From positions 2,094,501 to 2,158,500 of the forward strand of contig NZ_AP018449.1 in assembly GCF_003966895.1 (NCBI RefSeq): 64,000 bases of DNA. The letters run 5' to 3'. Below, piece by piece: positions 28,088-37,621 of this stretch. Every line of letters starts with the position of its first letter. The stretch's first letter is position 1. Below the pieces are notes generated by a model, which was given only the letters and a program-made list of their open reading frames with translations, was not told the origin of the DNA and made no database searches. The DNA is from Methylomusa anaerophila. GTDB taxonomy: Bacteria; Bacillota; Negativicutes; Sporomusales; Sporomusaceae. The position numbers were made by a program, and so were the translations under genes.

Positions 28088-28846
28088 ATGTTTGTTCAGC
28101 TGGAACAAATTGTTGCTATAACTATTTTGGCTGGAGAAATCATGCTCAAGAACGGGGCCGAAACCAGCAGGGTGGAAGAGACCATGAGCCATATTGCCCG
28201 GGCCTGTGGCGCCAGACAGGTGGACTGTTTCGCCATTCCGACGGGCGTATTTCTGTCAGCTGCCGATGCTTGGGGGCGAACACACATGGCTCTGCGCCGG
28301 GTACATAACCGAACCATCAATTTAGACCGGATTGCCAAGGTCAATGAATTATCCCGGCGATTGGCCGACGGTCGTATCGACTATGAATGCGCTCATTCTC
28401 TATTGGAACGTATAGGACGGGAACGGACCGGGTTTTCCCTGGTACCGTCCATGGTGGCTTCGGGGGTAGTCGGCTGTACAGTCGCCATACTGTTAAACGC
28501 CGGACCGGCAGAAGCTACCGGTGCTTTTGTTGCCGCCTTCACTGTCCGTTATATCGCCCATATTATATCCCGCCTTCACGGTGCCCAATTTACCTTCGAG
28601 TTTTTTGGCGGTATGACGGCAGCAATTATTGGGGTTTGGCTGCATCATATCTGGTCCGGCATCAGTCAGGAGCAAATTGTTGTTGGCGGTATCATGCCGT
28701 TGGTGCCTGGAATGGCAGTGACCAACGCTATTCGGGATGTGATAGCCGGCGATCTCTTAAGCGGCCTCTCGCGCGGGCTGGAAGCCGCCTTGACCGCAGT
28801 GGCCGTGTCGATGGGGGTGGTTATAGTTTTGGCAGTAAGGCCTTAA
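28088..28846 (+). CDS. Threonine/serine exporter ThrE, large subunit (DUF1212)
   Basis: 252 residues. The N-terminal part has the hallmark ILAGEIMLKNGAETSRVEETM and the C-terminal part several membrane segments with GGIMPLVPGMAVTNAIRD. Split ThrE exporters use this protein together with a small DUF3815 partner, which is the next gene. ATG with GAGGTG upstream. A palindromic repeat (copy D) separates the two subunit genes. Confidence 0.9.
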   Translation: MFVQLEQIVAITILAGEIMLKNGAETSRVEETMSHIARACGARQVDCFAIPTGVFLSAADAWGRTHMALRRVHNRTINLDRIAKVNELSRRLADGRIDYECAHSLLERIGRERTGFSLVPSMVASGVVGCTVAILLNAGPAEATGAFVAAFTVRYIAHIISRLHGAQFTFEFFGGMTAAIIGVWLHHIWSGISQEQIVVGGIMPLVPGMAVTNAIRDVIAGDLLSGLSRGLEAALTAVAVSMGVVIVLAVRP

Positions 28847-28850
28847 TTAG

Positions 28851-28970
28851 AGGCTGGCTGAAAACGCCCATCTGCGTTGTTGCTTCTGCGGGCGCTCACT
28901 TCACGTACTTCTCTGTACTGTTCCGCTCACGTCCCCGTCGCGCCTAGCTCTGGACATTTTGAACCAGCCT
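28851..28970 (+). repeat. Dispersed palindromic repeat, copy D
   Basis: 120 nt. The core matches copies A-C (CATCTGCGTTGTTGC, CGTCGCGCCTAG) but the outer arms are different and still complementary to each other (AGGCTGG... with ...CCAGCCT). Confidence 0.8.
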
Positions 28971-29028
28971 CCCTGAATTAAGGTTGCGTGTTTTAAAACA
29001 CGCTCATTAGCACTGGGGTGAAGAAAGT

Positions 29029-29505
29029 GTGATAGCGGTTAAAATCGGGGCGGTTCTGGCTATGGGCGTAGCGGTGGGGATTCTGTACCGTATTCCCCGG
29101 GCGCTTTTGCTTTATGCCAGCGTTACCGGGGCAATAGGTTGGCTGGTAATGCACGGGATATTGGTAAATAATGGTAACGTTATTTTTGCCAACTTTGTCG
29201 GCAGCATGGCTGTAGGTGCTGCTTCCGAGCTTTTCGCCAGGCTGTTAAAGAAACCGGCTACAATATTTATTGTACCCGGCTTTATTCCCCTGGTGCCCGG
29301 ACGGGAAGCATACACCACTATGCTTTATATGGTGGATGGGCGATATCCGGAAGGAGTTTCCATGGGGATGCTTACCATGCTGACAGCCGGGGCAATCGCA
29401 TTTGGCTTATTTGTCAGCGCCACAGTATACCGGCTGTTGCTGCAAAATATAGACGCAAAAGATAAAAAAGATAAAAGAAAGATAAAAGAATGGATGGAAG
29501 AATAG
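29029..29505 (+). CDS. Threonine/serine exporter ThrE_2, small subunit (DUF3815)
   Basis: 158 residues, about five membrane segments, with IVPGFIPLVPGREAYTTMLYM typical of the family. Partner of the preceding gene. GTG start. The C-terminal tail is Lys/Asp-rich from reiterated GATAAAA units; TAG stop. Confidence 0.88.
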   Translation: MIAVKIGAVLAMGVAVGILYRIPRALLLYASVTGAIGWLVMHGILVNNGNVIFANFVGSMAVGAASELFARLLKKPATIFIVPGFIPLVPGREAYTTMLYMVDGRYPEGVSMGMLTMLTAGAIAFGLFVSATVYRLLLQNIDAKDKKDKRKIKEWMEE

Positions 29506-29520
29506 AAAGGAAGTAACCGT

Positions 29521-30930
29521 GTGCTTAACAAGGTGCGGGCTTGGATTGACCGCCATAGTCTTTTGGCCGCAGGCGACAGGATTGTGGCGGCGTGTTCCGG
29601 CGGTCCTGACTCCCTGGCTCTTGTTCATATGTTATATGAGCTCCGCCGGGAATATAAAATTGAGCTGGCTGTTGCCCATGTCAATCATATGTTTCGACCG
29701 GAAGCAGTAGAAGAAGCCCGTTTTGTAAAAGAGTATTGCGACAAGCTGGGTATTGCCTGTTACCAACAGGAAATTGATGTTCCTGCCTTTATTCATACCA
29801 GCGGCAAATCGGCCCAGGAAGCGGCCAGGATGCTCCGGTACCGGTATTTACGCGAAGTAGCGGCTGATTTTGGCGCAGCCAAGATTGCAACCGGTCATCA
29901 CCGCGATGATCAGATAGAGACAGTACTGATTAACTTTATTCGGGGAGCGGGGACCGGCGGACTGAAAGGGATGAAGCCTCGTAACGGGGATATCATCCGC
30001 CCGCTGCTGGCCCTTAGCCGGGCGGAAATTGAAGCGTATATAACGGCTAACAGCTTGACTCCCTGTTTGGACAGTTCCAACCTCAAAACAAATTATCTGC
30101 GCAACCGGATACGGCTAAAACTTCTACCTCTCCTGGCGAGTGAGTACAATCCAAGCATTCATGATTCCATCTGGCGAACTGCGGAAGTAACCGGGGACGA
30201 GTATGACTATATTTGCCAGGCGGCAAGAAAAGCTTGGCGGTCGGTAATTACGGAAGATGCCGCAAGGCTTTTAGTGGAAAGTTCAAAGTTTGCGCGGCTG
30301 CATACTGCGGTGAAACGGGAGTTGATTCGCCAGGCAATTGAAAAAAAAAGGGGAACATTGACAGGAATTAGCTTTGTCCATGTGGAAAATCTCTTAAAGA
30401 TGACTTTGCATGGGCGGGTAGGAACCTTTTTTGTTTTGCCAGGCGGCGCCATAGCCCGCAAAAACTACATCGGCCTGGAGTTGTTTGGCGGGAAATCCGG
30501 CTTGTTCCGACAAGCTGAGGCCGGGAAGTACCGGGAAACTTTTCTTAAATTACCGGGAGTTACCCAGGTGCCTGATCTGGGAATCAAGGTAAAGGCAACA
30601 ATAGTCGACAGGCCCGACTTTAGTGATGCCGGCTCCAATCGTGGAAATAGCGCTGTTTTTGACTTGGGGCTGCTGCTGCCGCCGTTAGTAGTCAGGACAA
30701 GACTGCCCGGAGACCGTTTTCGGCCTTTGGGAATGAAAGGGAGCAAAAAACTCAAAGAGTATTTCATTGACGTTAAAGTGCCTCAGACCGAGCGGGATAC
30801 GGTTCCGCTGGTATGTGACAGCCAGGGTATTCTTTGGATTGCCGGGTATCGTCAAAGTGAAACAGCTAAAGTTACCGGTCAAACTACAAAATTTTTAAAA
30901 CTTGTCATGACTAAACAGGAGGATTTTTGA
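29521..30930 (+). CDS. tilS: tRNA(Ile)-lysidine synthase TilS
   Basis: TilS changes C34 of the CAU-anticodon tRNA-Ile to lysidine, an essential step. 469 residues, with the PP-loop SGGPDSLAL near residue 26, the ATGHHRDDQIET segment near 120, and the C-terminal TilS domain (TRLPGDRFRPLGMKGSKKLKEYFID). GTG start, GAAAGGAAG upstream; TGA stop 2-3 nt before the hpt start. Confidence 0.96.
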   Translation: MLNKVRAWIDRHSLLAAGDRIVAACSGGPDSLALVHMLYELRREYKIELAVAHVNHMFRPEAVEEARFVKEYCDKLGIACYQQEIDVPAFIHTSGKSAQEAARMLRYRYLREVAADFGAAKIATGHHRDDQIETVLINFIRGAGTGGLKGMKPRNGDIIRPLLALSRAEIEAYITANSLTPCLDSSNLKTNYLRNRIRLKLLPLLASEYNPSIHDSIWRTAEVTGDEYDYICQAARKAWRSVITEDAARLLVESSKFARLHTAVKRELIRQAIEKKRGTLTGISFVHVENLLKMTLHGRVGTFFVLPGGAIARKNYIGLELFGGKSGLFRQAEAGKYRETFLKLPGVTQVPDLGIKVKATIVDRPDFSDAGSNRGNSAVFDLGLLLPPLVVRTRLPGDRFRPLGMKGSKKLKEYFIDVKVPQTERDTVPLVCDSQGILWIAGYRQSETAKVTGQTTKFLKLVMTKQEDF

Positions 30931-30932
30931 AT

Positions 30933-31505
30933 ATGAGTTATAATATGATGGAGGATGTGGAGAGAATACTAATCAGTGAAGCTGAACTGGCGCAAAGAGT
31001 TAAAGAACTTGGGGCTCAGATCACTGCCGACTATACTGGCAAGGAAATCCTGATGATTGGAATTTTGCGCGGGGCGGTTCTTTTCATGTCGGATCTTATG
31101 CGGGCGATCAGTTTGCCGGTATCTCTGGATTTCATGGCGGTATCCAGTTATGGAGTATCTACAACTTCCAGCGGTGTGGTACGCATAATGAAAGATTTGG
31201 ATGAAAATGCCGAGAACAAGCACGTGCTGATTGTAGAGGATATCATTGATTCCGGACTTACTCTTAACTATCTTGTCGATAATTTAAAATCCCGCCGGCC
31301 GGCCAGCGTAAAAATTTGCACTCTTCTTAGCAAACCTGACCGCCGGAAGGCAGAAGTACAAATTGCTTACAATGGATTTACCATTCCAGATTATTTTGTA
31401 GTTGGGTACGGTTTGGATTTTGCGGAAAAGTACCGCAATTTCCCCTTTATCGGGGTGCTGAAGCCGTCGGTGTACCAATCAGCCAAGCAATCAGCCAAGA
31501 TTTAA
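30933..31505 (+). CDS. hpt: Hypoxanthine phosphoribosyltransferase
   Basis: Purine salvage enzyme that makes IMP/GMP from PRPP. 190 residues, with the PRPP loop VLIVEDIIDSGLTL near residue 97 and GYGLDFAEKYRNFPFIGVLK at the end. ATG at 30933 preferred (AGGAGG 10 nt upstream); a TTG at 30927 overlapping the tilS stop is possible. The C-terminus is coded by a 12-bp tandem duplication (CAATCAGCCAAG twice), giving QSAKQSAK. Confidence 0.95.
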   Translation: MSYNMMEDVERILISEAELAQRVKELGAQITADYTGKEILMIGILRGAVLFMSDLMRAISLPVSLDFMAVSSYGVSTTSSGVVRIMKDLDENAENKHVLIVEDIIDSGLTLNYLVDNLKSRRPASVKICTLLSKPDRRKAEVQIAYNGFTIPDYFVVGYGLDFAEKYRNFPFIGVLKPSVYQSAKQSAKI

Positions 31506-31523
31506 TTTTTCGGTCAAATATAA

Positions 31524-31552
31524 TTGTCAGTAAGAATTTGTTATGCTATAAT
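31524..31552 (+). promoter_or_regulatory. Sigma-A-type promoter of ftsH
   Basis: TTGTCA at 31524-31529, 17-nt spacer, TATAAT at 31547-31552 with an extended TG element. Confidence 0.8.
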
Positions 31553-31630
31553 AATACGATATGAATAGTCTATTATTTTTCACGATTCGCCAATTGTCTT
31601 TGCGTGGTCCAGCGAGAGGAGGGCTACTTT

Positions 31631-33535
31631 TTGAACAAATTTTTCCGTAATGTAAGCTTCTATTTATTGATTATCATCATTGCAATATCGATAATCGACT
31701 ACTATTCATCCCGAACGACTCCCAAGCAGGAAATCAGTTATACCCAGTTTCTGAAACAGGTTGAAGAGCAAAACGTTGAACGGGTAACGATAGTGGATAA
31801 CGCCATTAAAGGCAAACTTAAGGACGGCCAGGAGTTTACTACCGTCACTCCTAATGATCCTACCCTGATCAATCAGTTAAGAGAAAAGGGCGTGGACATT
31901 AAGGCCGAACAACCGCCACAGCCTCCCTGGTGGACGACGATATTCTCTTCGATTTTGCCGATGCTGCTTTTGATTGGTGTATGGTTCTTCATCATGCAGC
32001 AGACCCAGGGCGGCGGCAATCGGGTAATGTCCTTCGGAAAATCGCGGGCAAAGTTACATGGCGAGGATAAAATCAAGGTGACATTTTCAGATGTTGCCGG
32101 CGCCGATGAGGCTAAACAGGAACTGGAAGAGGTTGTTGAATTTTTGAAACACCCCAAAAAGTTTAATGATTTGGGGGCTAGAATCCCGAAAGGAGTTCTT
32201 TTGTTCGGACCGCCGGGAACGGGTAAAACTCTTTTGGCCCGTGCGGTAGCCGGTGAAGCGGGGGTCCCGTTTTTCAGCATTAGTGGTTCAGATTTCGTGG
32301 AAATGTTCGTCGGGGTAGGCGCATCCCGGGTACGGGACCTATTCGAGCAAGCCAAGAAAAATGCTCCCTGTATTGTATTTATTGACGAAATTGACGCCGT
32401 TGGCCGTCAGCGCGGCGCCGGTCTTGGCGGGGGACATGACGAGAGAGAGCAGACCCTTAACCAGTTGCTCGTAGAAATGGACGGATTTGGCATTAATGAA
32501 GGAATTATTATTATTGCCGCTACCAACCGGCCGGATATTCTTGATCCGGCGCTGTTGCGCCCTGGCCGTTTTGACAGGCAGATTGTGGTGGACCGGCCGG
32601 ATGTCAAAGGCCGCCTCGAAATCTTAAAAGTGCATACCCGTGGTAAACCGTTGGCCAAGGAAGTTGATCTAGACGTACTTGCCAGAAGAACAGCCGGTTT
32701 TACCGGTGCCGATCTGAGCAACTTGGTCAATGAGGCAGCTCTTTTGGCTGCCCGGCGCAATAAAAAACGAATTGAAATGTATGAATTGGAAGAAGCCGTG
32801 GAACGGGTGGTAGCCGGGCCTGAGCGTAAGAGTAGGGTAATCAGCGAGAAAGAGCGCAACCTAACGGCTTACCATGAGGCGGGTCATGCTTTGGTCGGCA
32901 TGCTCTTAACCCATACGGACCCGGTTCATAAAGTATCCATTATTCCCAGAGGGCGGGCCGGCGGCTATACGCTTATGCTCCCAAGAGAAGACCGGTATTA
33001 CGCTACCCGGACGGAACTTTTGGAACAGCTTAAAACACTTCTTGGCGGACGGGTCGCGGAAGACGTGGTGCTGGGAGAAATTAGCACTGGCGCTCAGAAT
33101 GATCTGGAACGGGCCACCGAGCTGGTAAGAAAAATGATCACCGAGTTCGGTATGAGTGAAGTGCTGGGTCCAATTACCTTTGGCCGGAAGCAGGAGCAAG
33201 TATTTTTGGGACGTGATATTGCCCGGGACAGGAACTACAGCGAGGAAGTCGCTTACTCCATTGATAAAGAGGTTCGCCGGCTGATTGAAGAAGCATACTC
33301 AAACACCGAGGAAATGCTGAAAAATAATATTGATAAATTACACCTTATAGCTAACGCGCTGCTTGCGCGGGAAACACTGGAAGCTGAGGAACTGGAGCAG
33401 CTTATGAAAGAGGGCCAAATTACAGAGAAGCCGAAAGACGAAGATGAACCGGCGCCGGTTATTGCGGCTCCCGGGCCGGATGATGGCACAGGCCCCAAAA
33501 TCGTTTATAGCTTTGGTCTGACTCACTTACGTTAG
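31631..33535 (+). CDS. ftsH: ATP-dependent zinc metalloprotease FtsH
   Basis: Membrane AAA+ protease. About 634 residues: two N-terminal membrane segments around a short extracytoplasmic domain, Walker A GPPGTGKT near residue 193, Walker [13 protein letters not shown] region, and the zinc site HEAGH near 414. TTG at 31631 chosen for GAGGAGGG 7-8 nt upstream; an in-frame GTG at 31604 is too far up. TAG stop. It closes the conserved tilS-hpt-ftsH block. Confidence 0.97.
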   Translation: MNKFFRNVSFYLLIIIIAISIIDYYSSRTTPKQEISYTQFLKQVEEQNVERVTIVDNAIKGKLKDGQEFTTVTPNDPTLINQLREKGVDIKAEQPPQPPWWTTIFSSILPMLLLIGVWFFIMQQTQGGGNRVMSFGKSRAKLHGEDKIKVTFSDVAGADEAKQELEEVVEFLKHPKKFNDLGARIPKGVLLFGPPGTGKTLLARAVAGEAGVPFFSISGSDFVEMFVGVGASRVRDLFEQAKKNAPCIVFIDEIDAVGRQRGAGLGGGHDEREQTLNQLLVEMDGFGINEGIIIIAATNRPDILDPALLRPGRFDRQIVVDRPDVKGRLEILKVHTRGKPLAKEVDLDVLARRTAGFTGADLSNLVNEAALLAARRNKKRIEMYELEEAVERVVAGPERKSRVISEKERNLTAYHEAGHALVGMLLTHTDPVHKVSIIPRGRAGGYTLMLPREDRYYATRTELLEQLKTLLGGRVAEDVVLGEISTGAQNDLERATELVRKMITEFGMSEVLGPITFGRKQEQVFLGRDIARDRNYSEEVAYSIDKEVRRLIEEAYSNTEEMLKNNIDKLHLIANALLARETLEAEELEQLMKEGQITEKPKDEDEPAPVIAAPGPDDGTGPKIVYSFGLTHLR

Positions 33536-33563
33536 CAGACAGAATAAAATAGTAAAAAAGGGA

Positions 33564-33590
33564 AAAAACGGCAGAATATCTGCCGTTTTT
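33564..33590 (+). terminator. Terminator after ftsH
   Basis: AAAAACGGCAG pairs with CTGCCGTTTTT around AATAT. Confidence 0.9.
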
Positions 33591-33701
33591 ATGTTATTAT
33601 AGAAGCATATAGCAATAATTGGAACCTTATGGTTGTGGCAATTTATATGCGGATGTGTTATGTTAAATCAGGGGAGATTACTATACTTTGCGAGGTGAAT
33701 T

Positions 33702-34481
33702 ATGTTTCGGAGAATGGTGTCGTTATTCGCTATAGTCGCTATTATTGGTTTCCATGTTTTACCTGTGCAAGCGGCTGAGCGGAATTGGGGTAATGAAATC
33801 ACAGGGGATGTAAGAACATTTGACGGAAAAGTTGGTATATATGCCAAGAATTTAAGGACCGGCCGGGTATTTGACATTAACCAGAATGATGTTTTCCCGA
33901 CTGCGTCTACCAGTAAACTGGTGGTAGCGCTTGCTACCTACAAATTTCTATATCCGCAAGTCCCGGGGGAAAAAAAGAATCTATACGAAACAGATATTGA
34001 GTCGATGATAACAGTCAGCGATAACCAATCCTTCTATGATTTATTGGACGAGATTGCCGCCGTGGAATCCGATTCCCTGGTCCGGGTAACAAAGGACTTG
34101 GGACTGAAGCAAACCCAGATACATAGCCAAGAGGCAAAGGAAAAATACAACTACCAGAGTGTGACCACTCCTTTCGAGATGGCAAAGGTTTTTGAGGCTA
34201 TTTATCGAGAAAGATATTTGGGCAGGGAACAATCTGTAGTACTTAAAGACTATTTGGCCAACACTATTTTTCATGATGAAATACCTCGCTTTATGCTGAC
34301 AAAAGTTATGCACAAAGTAGGTCAGTTGGACAACCTCCTGTGTGACGTCGGCATTGTTGATGACGGCAAAGATCAGATATTGATCAGTGCATATACGATC
34401 ACGGATCGTCCGGAAGACTACGCCAGTGACTTTATCGCCAACACTTCCGCCAAACTCTATAATGCTTTAAGGCAAAAATAA
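33702..34481 (+). CDS. Class A beta-lactamase-like serine hydrolase
   Basis: 259 residues with a signal peptide (cleavage near VQAAE, residue 25). Active-site motif SxxK is present as STSK (TASTSKLVVAL), SDN as TVSDNQSFYD, and the KTG motif appears as KVG (MHKVGQLD). The conserved E166-type omega loop of true beta-lactamases is not obvious, so a penicillin-binding or esterase-like role is as likely as antibiotic resistance. ATG with GAGGTG upstream; followed by its own terminator. Confidence 0.8.
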   Translation: MFRRMVSLFAIVAIIGFHVLPVQAAERNWGNEITGDVRTFDGKVGIYAKNLRTGRVFDINQNDVFPTASTSKLVVALATYKFLYPQVPGEKKNLYETDIESMITVSDNQSFYDLLDEIAAVESDSLVRVTKDLGLKQTQIHSQEAKEKYNYQSVTTPFEMAKVFEAIYRERYLGREQSVVLKDYLANTIFHDEIPRFMLTKVMHKVGQLDNLLCDVGIVDDGKDQILISAYTITDRPEDYASDFIANTSAKLYNALRQK

Positions 34482-34484
34482 TAC

Positions 34485-34507
34485 AGCCAGCCCGCAACGG
34501 GCTGGCT
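34485..34507 (+). terminator. Hairpin terminator after the serine hydrolase
   Basis: A 10-bp stem AGCCAGCCCG/CGGGCTGGCT with a CAA loop; the tail is A-rich, so it also works on the minus strand. Confidence 0.65.
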
Positions 34508-34517
34508 AAAAATTTAT

Positions 34518-34727
34518 ATTAGCCTAAACAAAATCCTGGCCTACGCCGGCACTTCCCTGCCGCTCATGCTGCTGGTGACTTCCCAGAAAAATACCTCCCT
34601 GCTGCAAATTATGAATCTTAACATGATTATTACCGAGATTGCCAGAGCTTTAACCGGAAGTATCGGGCTGATTTGCGCCATTCCGCTTACCGCGGTAATT
34701 ACGGCGTTGCTGTTAAATAAAAAATAA
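34518..34727 (+). pseudogene. 3' remnant of a YibE/F family membrane protein gene
   Basis: An open frame without a start codon ends at TAA 34725-34727. It codes for LNKILAYAGTSLPLMLLV, NMIITEIARALTGSIGL and CAIPLTAVITALLLNKK, which is the C-terminal end of YibE/F-type multi-membrane proteins as I remember the family. The 5' part is missing; the hairpin of the preceding gene abuts it. Confidence 0.65.
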
Positions 34728-34795
34728 TTCCCTCGTTCTTAGCAGATACTAAGAAGTGCGAACAGCAAAAGAAAACGTCGAAAGGGAGCGGTGTG

Positions 34796-35677
34796 ATGAC
34801 AAGTGCGCCTGAATATAATCGGATATGCAAGCTTAAAGATGCCAGGAACTTTGGATATGCTGTAGCCGGAGATCCTGGCGGCAAACCTGTTTTTTTTCTG
34901 GGCGGCTTTCCCGGCTCGCGTTTTGACGGTTTGGCTATCGACGAACCGGCCCGGCAGGCTGGATTGAAAATAATATCCATCGACAGGCCGGGATTTGGCT
35001 TGTCGGACTTTCTGCCGAAGCGAACTTTTGGTGATATAGCGGGAGATATTGGACAACTGGCAAACGAATTGAAAATCAATAAGTTTGCTGTGATGGGTAT
35101 TTCCGGCGGCGGCCCCTATGCGGCCGCCTGCGCCATGTCAATGCCGGACAATATTACTTCAACGACTTTGGTTTCTAGTATCTGCCCCATAAATACACCT
35201 AAACTGTTGCATGGCATGAAGCCTTTTTACCGGCGCCTTATAAAATTCTCGTCTTATACTACCATTGGGCTTCGCTTGGCTATCCTCAGACAGATGAAGC
35301 TAGCCAAGAAAGATTCACTCGGGTATTTTCTTGACATATTAAAGTTCAACCCCCCTTGCGACCAAATTGCGATTTTGAATTCCCGCATTCACGATTTAGC
35401 TTTGTCCACGGCCAATGAGGCCTATAGGCACGGGGTTGCACCCGTGCTGCATGAAGCCCGTCTTTATATGCAGGACTGGGGATTTGACCTGGGCCAGGTA
35501 CGATCCAAAGTCATCATATGGCATGGGGCAAAAGATGAGATGACGCCAATTGCCATGGGGGCATACCTGTCTAACCGGATTCCGGTCGCTGAGGTGCATT
35601 TTTGCGAGGACGAAGGTCATTTCCTGCTGCTGAATCGGGCAAGGCAAATACTGAAGCAGGTGGCGGAAAATTTTTGA
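34796..35677 (+). CDS. Alpha/beta hydrolase
   Basis: About 293 residues. Nucleophile elbow GISGGGPYA, preceded by the SIDRPGFGLSD oxyanion region, with a late catalytic His in EDEGHFLLLN and Asp in HGAKDEMTP. Substrate unknown. ATG at 34796 with AAAGGGAG upstream (GTG at 34793 possible). A degraded piece of this gene and its 3' flank recurs at 37273-37465, on the other side of the transporter gene. Confidence 0.82.
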   Translation: MTSAPEYNRICKLKDARNFGYAVAGDPGGKPVFFLGGFPGSRFDGLAIDEPARQAGLKIISIDRPGFGLSDFLPKRTFGDIAGDIGQLANELKINKFAVMGISGGGPYAAACAMSMPDNITSTTLVSSICPINTPKLLHGMKPFYRRLIKFSSYTTIGLRLAILRQMKLAKKDSLGYFLDILKFNPPCDQIAILNSRIHDLALSTANEAYRHGVAPVLHEARLYMQDWGFDLGQVRSKVIIWHGAKDEMTPIAMGAYLSNRIPVAEVHFCEDEGHFLLLNRARQILKQVAENF

Positions 35678-35714
35678 GTCCGGAAGCCGAAAGATAAGGA
35701 TGACTTGCTGAAAA

Positions 35715-35756
35715 GAAAAATGCAGCCTGTCCCTGATAGGGGCGGCTGCATTTTTC
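35715..35756. terminator. Bidirectional terminator
   Basis: A 13-bp stem GAAAAATGCAGCC/GGCTGCATTTTTC between the convergent hydrolase and transporter genes. Confidence 0.85.
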
Positions 35757-35787
35757 TTGCGGTGAGTGGCCGGATAATTGATAATTT

Positions 35788-37119
35788 TTATCGCTCTAGC
35801 CTAGGTTCGGCGTTAGCCAGGTTTTCTGATCCTGGCACAAATTTTTTATTGCTTAAAAAGAAGGTAAGGATCAGGCCCAGAAATAAGATTACGGAAGCGG
35901 AACCAAAGGTATAATAAGTGGCCTGACTTTCGAAATTATCTTTGAGGAAGGCAACAATCTGAGGGCCGACGATTCCGCCGCAGCCCCAGGCAGTGAGGAT
36001 AGTACCGTAAACAACCGGCATCACCTTTGGCCCAAAGACGTCAAGCACAAAGGAAGGCATAGCCCCGAAGCCGCCGCCGTAACACAGCAGGATATAACAG
36101 ACAAGAACGCCGAAAATAATCGGATTACTGACGAACAACAAAGCAACAAAGACCACGAACTGAGTGCCGAGGATGAAACGGAAAGCCTGTACCCGGCCGA
36201 TTTTATCAGACAGTCCGCCCCAAAAGAAACGGCCCAGCCCATTAAACACCGAACTGACGGCAATCAATGTAGCGCCGGCAGCGGCCAGCCCGGCCACCAC
36301 TTGCGGGTCAGTCAGCGTAGCCGGATCCATCCCCTGTTTCAAAAGATCCTGCAGCAGGGGGGACTGAAAACCAATAAACATAATGCCGGCAATAATGTTG
36401 AAAAAGAATATTGTCCACATCGACAGAAATTTGCCCGAGAGAATACACTGCCTGGCGGTAATGTTATCCTGTGAGGCCTGGCCGCCGGCAACCGCAGGCG
36501 GAGTGTAACCTTTCGGCAGGAAGTCGGGAGGCGGATTCACAAGGAAATAACCGGCGGGCAGGGTGACGATAAGCATAGCCGTACCGGCATAAGAGAATAC
36601 TTGGACAAGACTGCCGCCGGTTACGGACATCAGGAAGGGGGCCAGGAACTTGGCCATAATCAGGGCGCCAAACCCAAAACCCATAACAACCATTCCCGTG
36701 ATGAAGCCTTTCTTGTCTGGAAACCACTTGGCGACAGTTGCCACCGGCGTTACATAGGCAAGGCCCGCCCCTATACCGCCGATAACACCATATCCGAGAT
36801 AAAGAAGCGGCAGATTTTGGGTATCGAGGGCATAGGCCGCACCAAAATAACCGGCGCCAAACAGGGCGCCGCCAGTCATGGCAAGTTTTCGCGGACCAAA
36901 CTTGGGGAGGTTGATACCGCCCCAGGCGGCTGCCAATCCAAGGGAAAAAATAGCTAGGCTAAATGCCCAGGCAACTTGGGAGTTAGTCCAGTTATTCGCC
37001 GCCATAATCGGCTGCTGGAAAAAACTCCAGGCATAAACGGTCCCCAGTGCCAACTGCAGCACGGTTCCCATGATGGCTATCAGCCATCGGTTGGGAACAT
37101 TTTGTAATTCTGTTCTCAT
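35788..37119 (-). CDS. OFA-family MFS transporter (oxalate/formate antiporter-like)
   Basis: 443 residues, twelve membrane segments, starting NRWLIAIMGTVLQLALGTVYAWSFF, the hallmark N-terminus of OFA (oxalate-formate antiporter) family members, with GGIGAGLAYVTPVATVAKWFPDKKG and GLSDKIGRVQAFR. The substrate is likely a small carboxylate; oxalate itself is not shown. ATG, GAGGAGG upstream, TAA stop. It sits inverted between the hydrolase gene and a partial duplicate of it. Confidence 0.88.
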   Translation of the reverse strand: MRTELQNVPNRWLIAIMGTVLQLALGTVYAWSFFQQPIMAANNWTNSQVAWAFSLAIFSLGLAAAWGGINLPKFGPRKLAMTGGALFGAGYFGAAYALDTQNLPLLYLGYGVIGGIGAGLAYVTPVATVAKWFPDKKGFITGMVVMGFGFGALIMAKFLAPFLMSVTGGSLVQVFSYAGTAMLIVTLPAGYFLVNPPPDFLPKGYTPPAVAGGQASQDNITARQCILSGKFLSMWTIFFFNIIAGIMFIGFQSPLLQDLLKQGMDPATLTDPQVVAGLAAAGATLIAVSSVFNGLGRFFWGGLSDKIGRVQAFRFILGTQFVVFVALLFVSNPIIFGVLVCYILLCYGGGFGAMPSFVLDVFGPKVMPVVYGTILTAWGCGGIVGPQIVAFLKDNFESQATYYTFGSASVILFLGLILTFFLSNKKFVPGSENLANAEPRLER

Positions 37120-37272
37120 AATTTCCTCCTCTTAAATCAAACTAAACCATACATAACCAAATATTTTGAAAATAAAAACCTACATTTTGTATTATAAACA
37201 GTATGGAAATAAAATTCAATATGTTTTTAATCGTTTTAGTTTAATTATGTTAGTGAAAGCTTGCGACGGGAG

Positions 37273-37465
37273 GTATTGAAAAATAATATCCATCGGCAAT
37301 CGGCAGGCCGGGATCTTGGCTTGCCGGATTTTCTGCACTGTTGCTGGGAATTCAATATACTTAGGACTGATAGTCCGGAAGATGACTTGCTGAAAAGAAA
37401 AATGCAGCCTGTCCCTGATAAGGGCGGCGGCATTTTTGCGGTGAGTGGCTGGGTAATTTCAGTTT
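37273..37465 (+). pseudogene. Decayed partial duplicate of the hydrolase gene and its terminator
   Basis: 37276-37340 matches the hydrolase interior near 34966-35024 with small indels. 37372-37460 matches its 3' flank near 35676-35775, including a degraded copy of the terminator hairpin. About 650 nt of the gene body is missing between the two. The surrounding 37120-37621 gap otherwise shows only AT-rich sequence and the ATG-proximal promoter area of the next gene. Confidence 0.75.
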
Positions 37466-37621
37466 CAGTTTGCGGCGGGGACGGAGCTAATCGTCACAGG
37501 TAAAAAAATTCTTACTCTAAAACAAGGATTTAGAAAATCTCGGGACGAATTTATAACATTATGTTATTTCGTCCCTAAGATGGGCAATGTTGGGAAATGA
37601 AATAAAGGACACGAGGACACT

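Noticed and set aside
33702..34481. Antibiotic-resistance beta-lactamase
   Set aside because: SxxK and SDN are present but the KTG motif is KVG and the general-base loop is not evident, so only a class A-like serine hydrolase can be supported.
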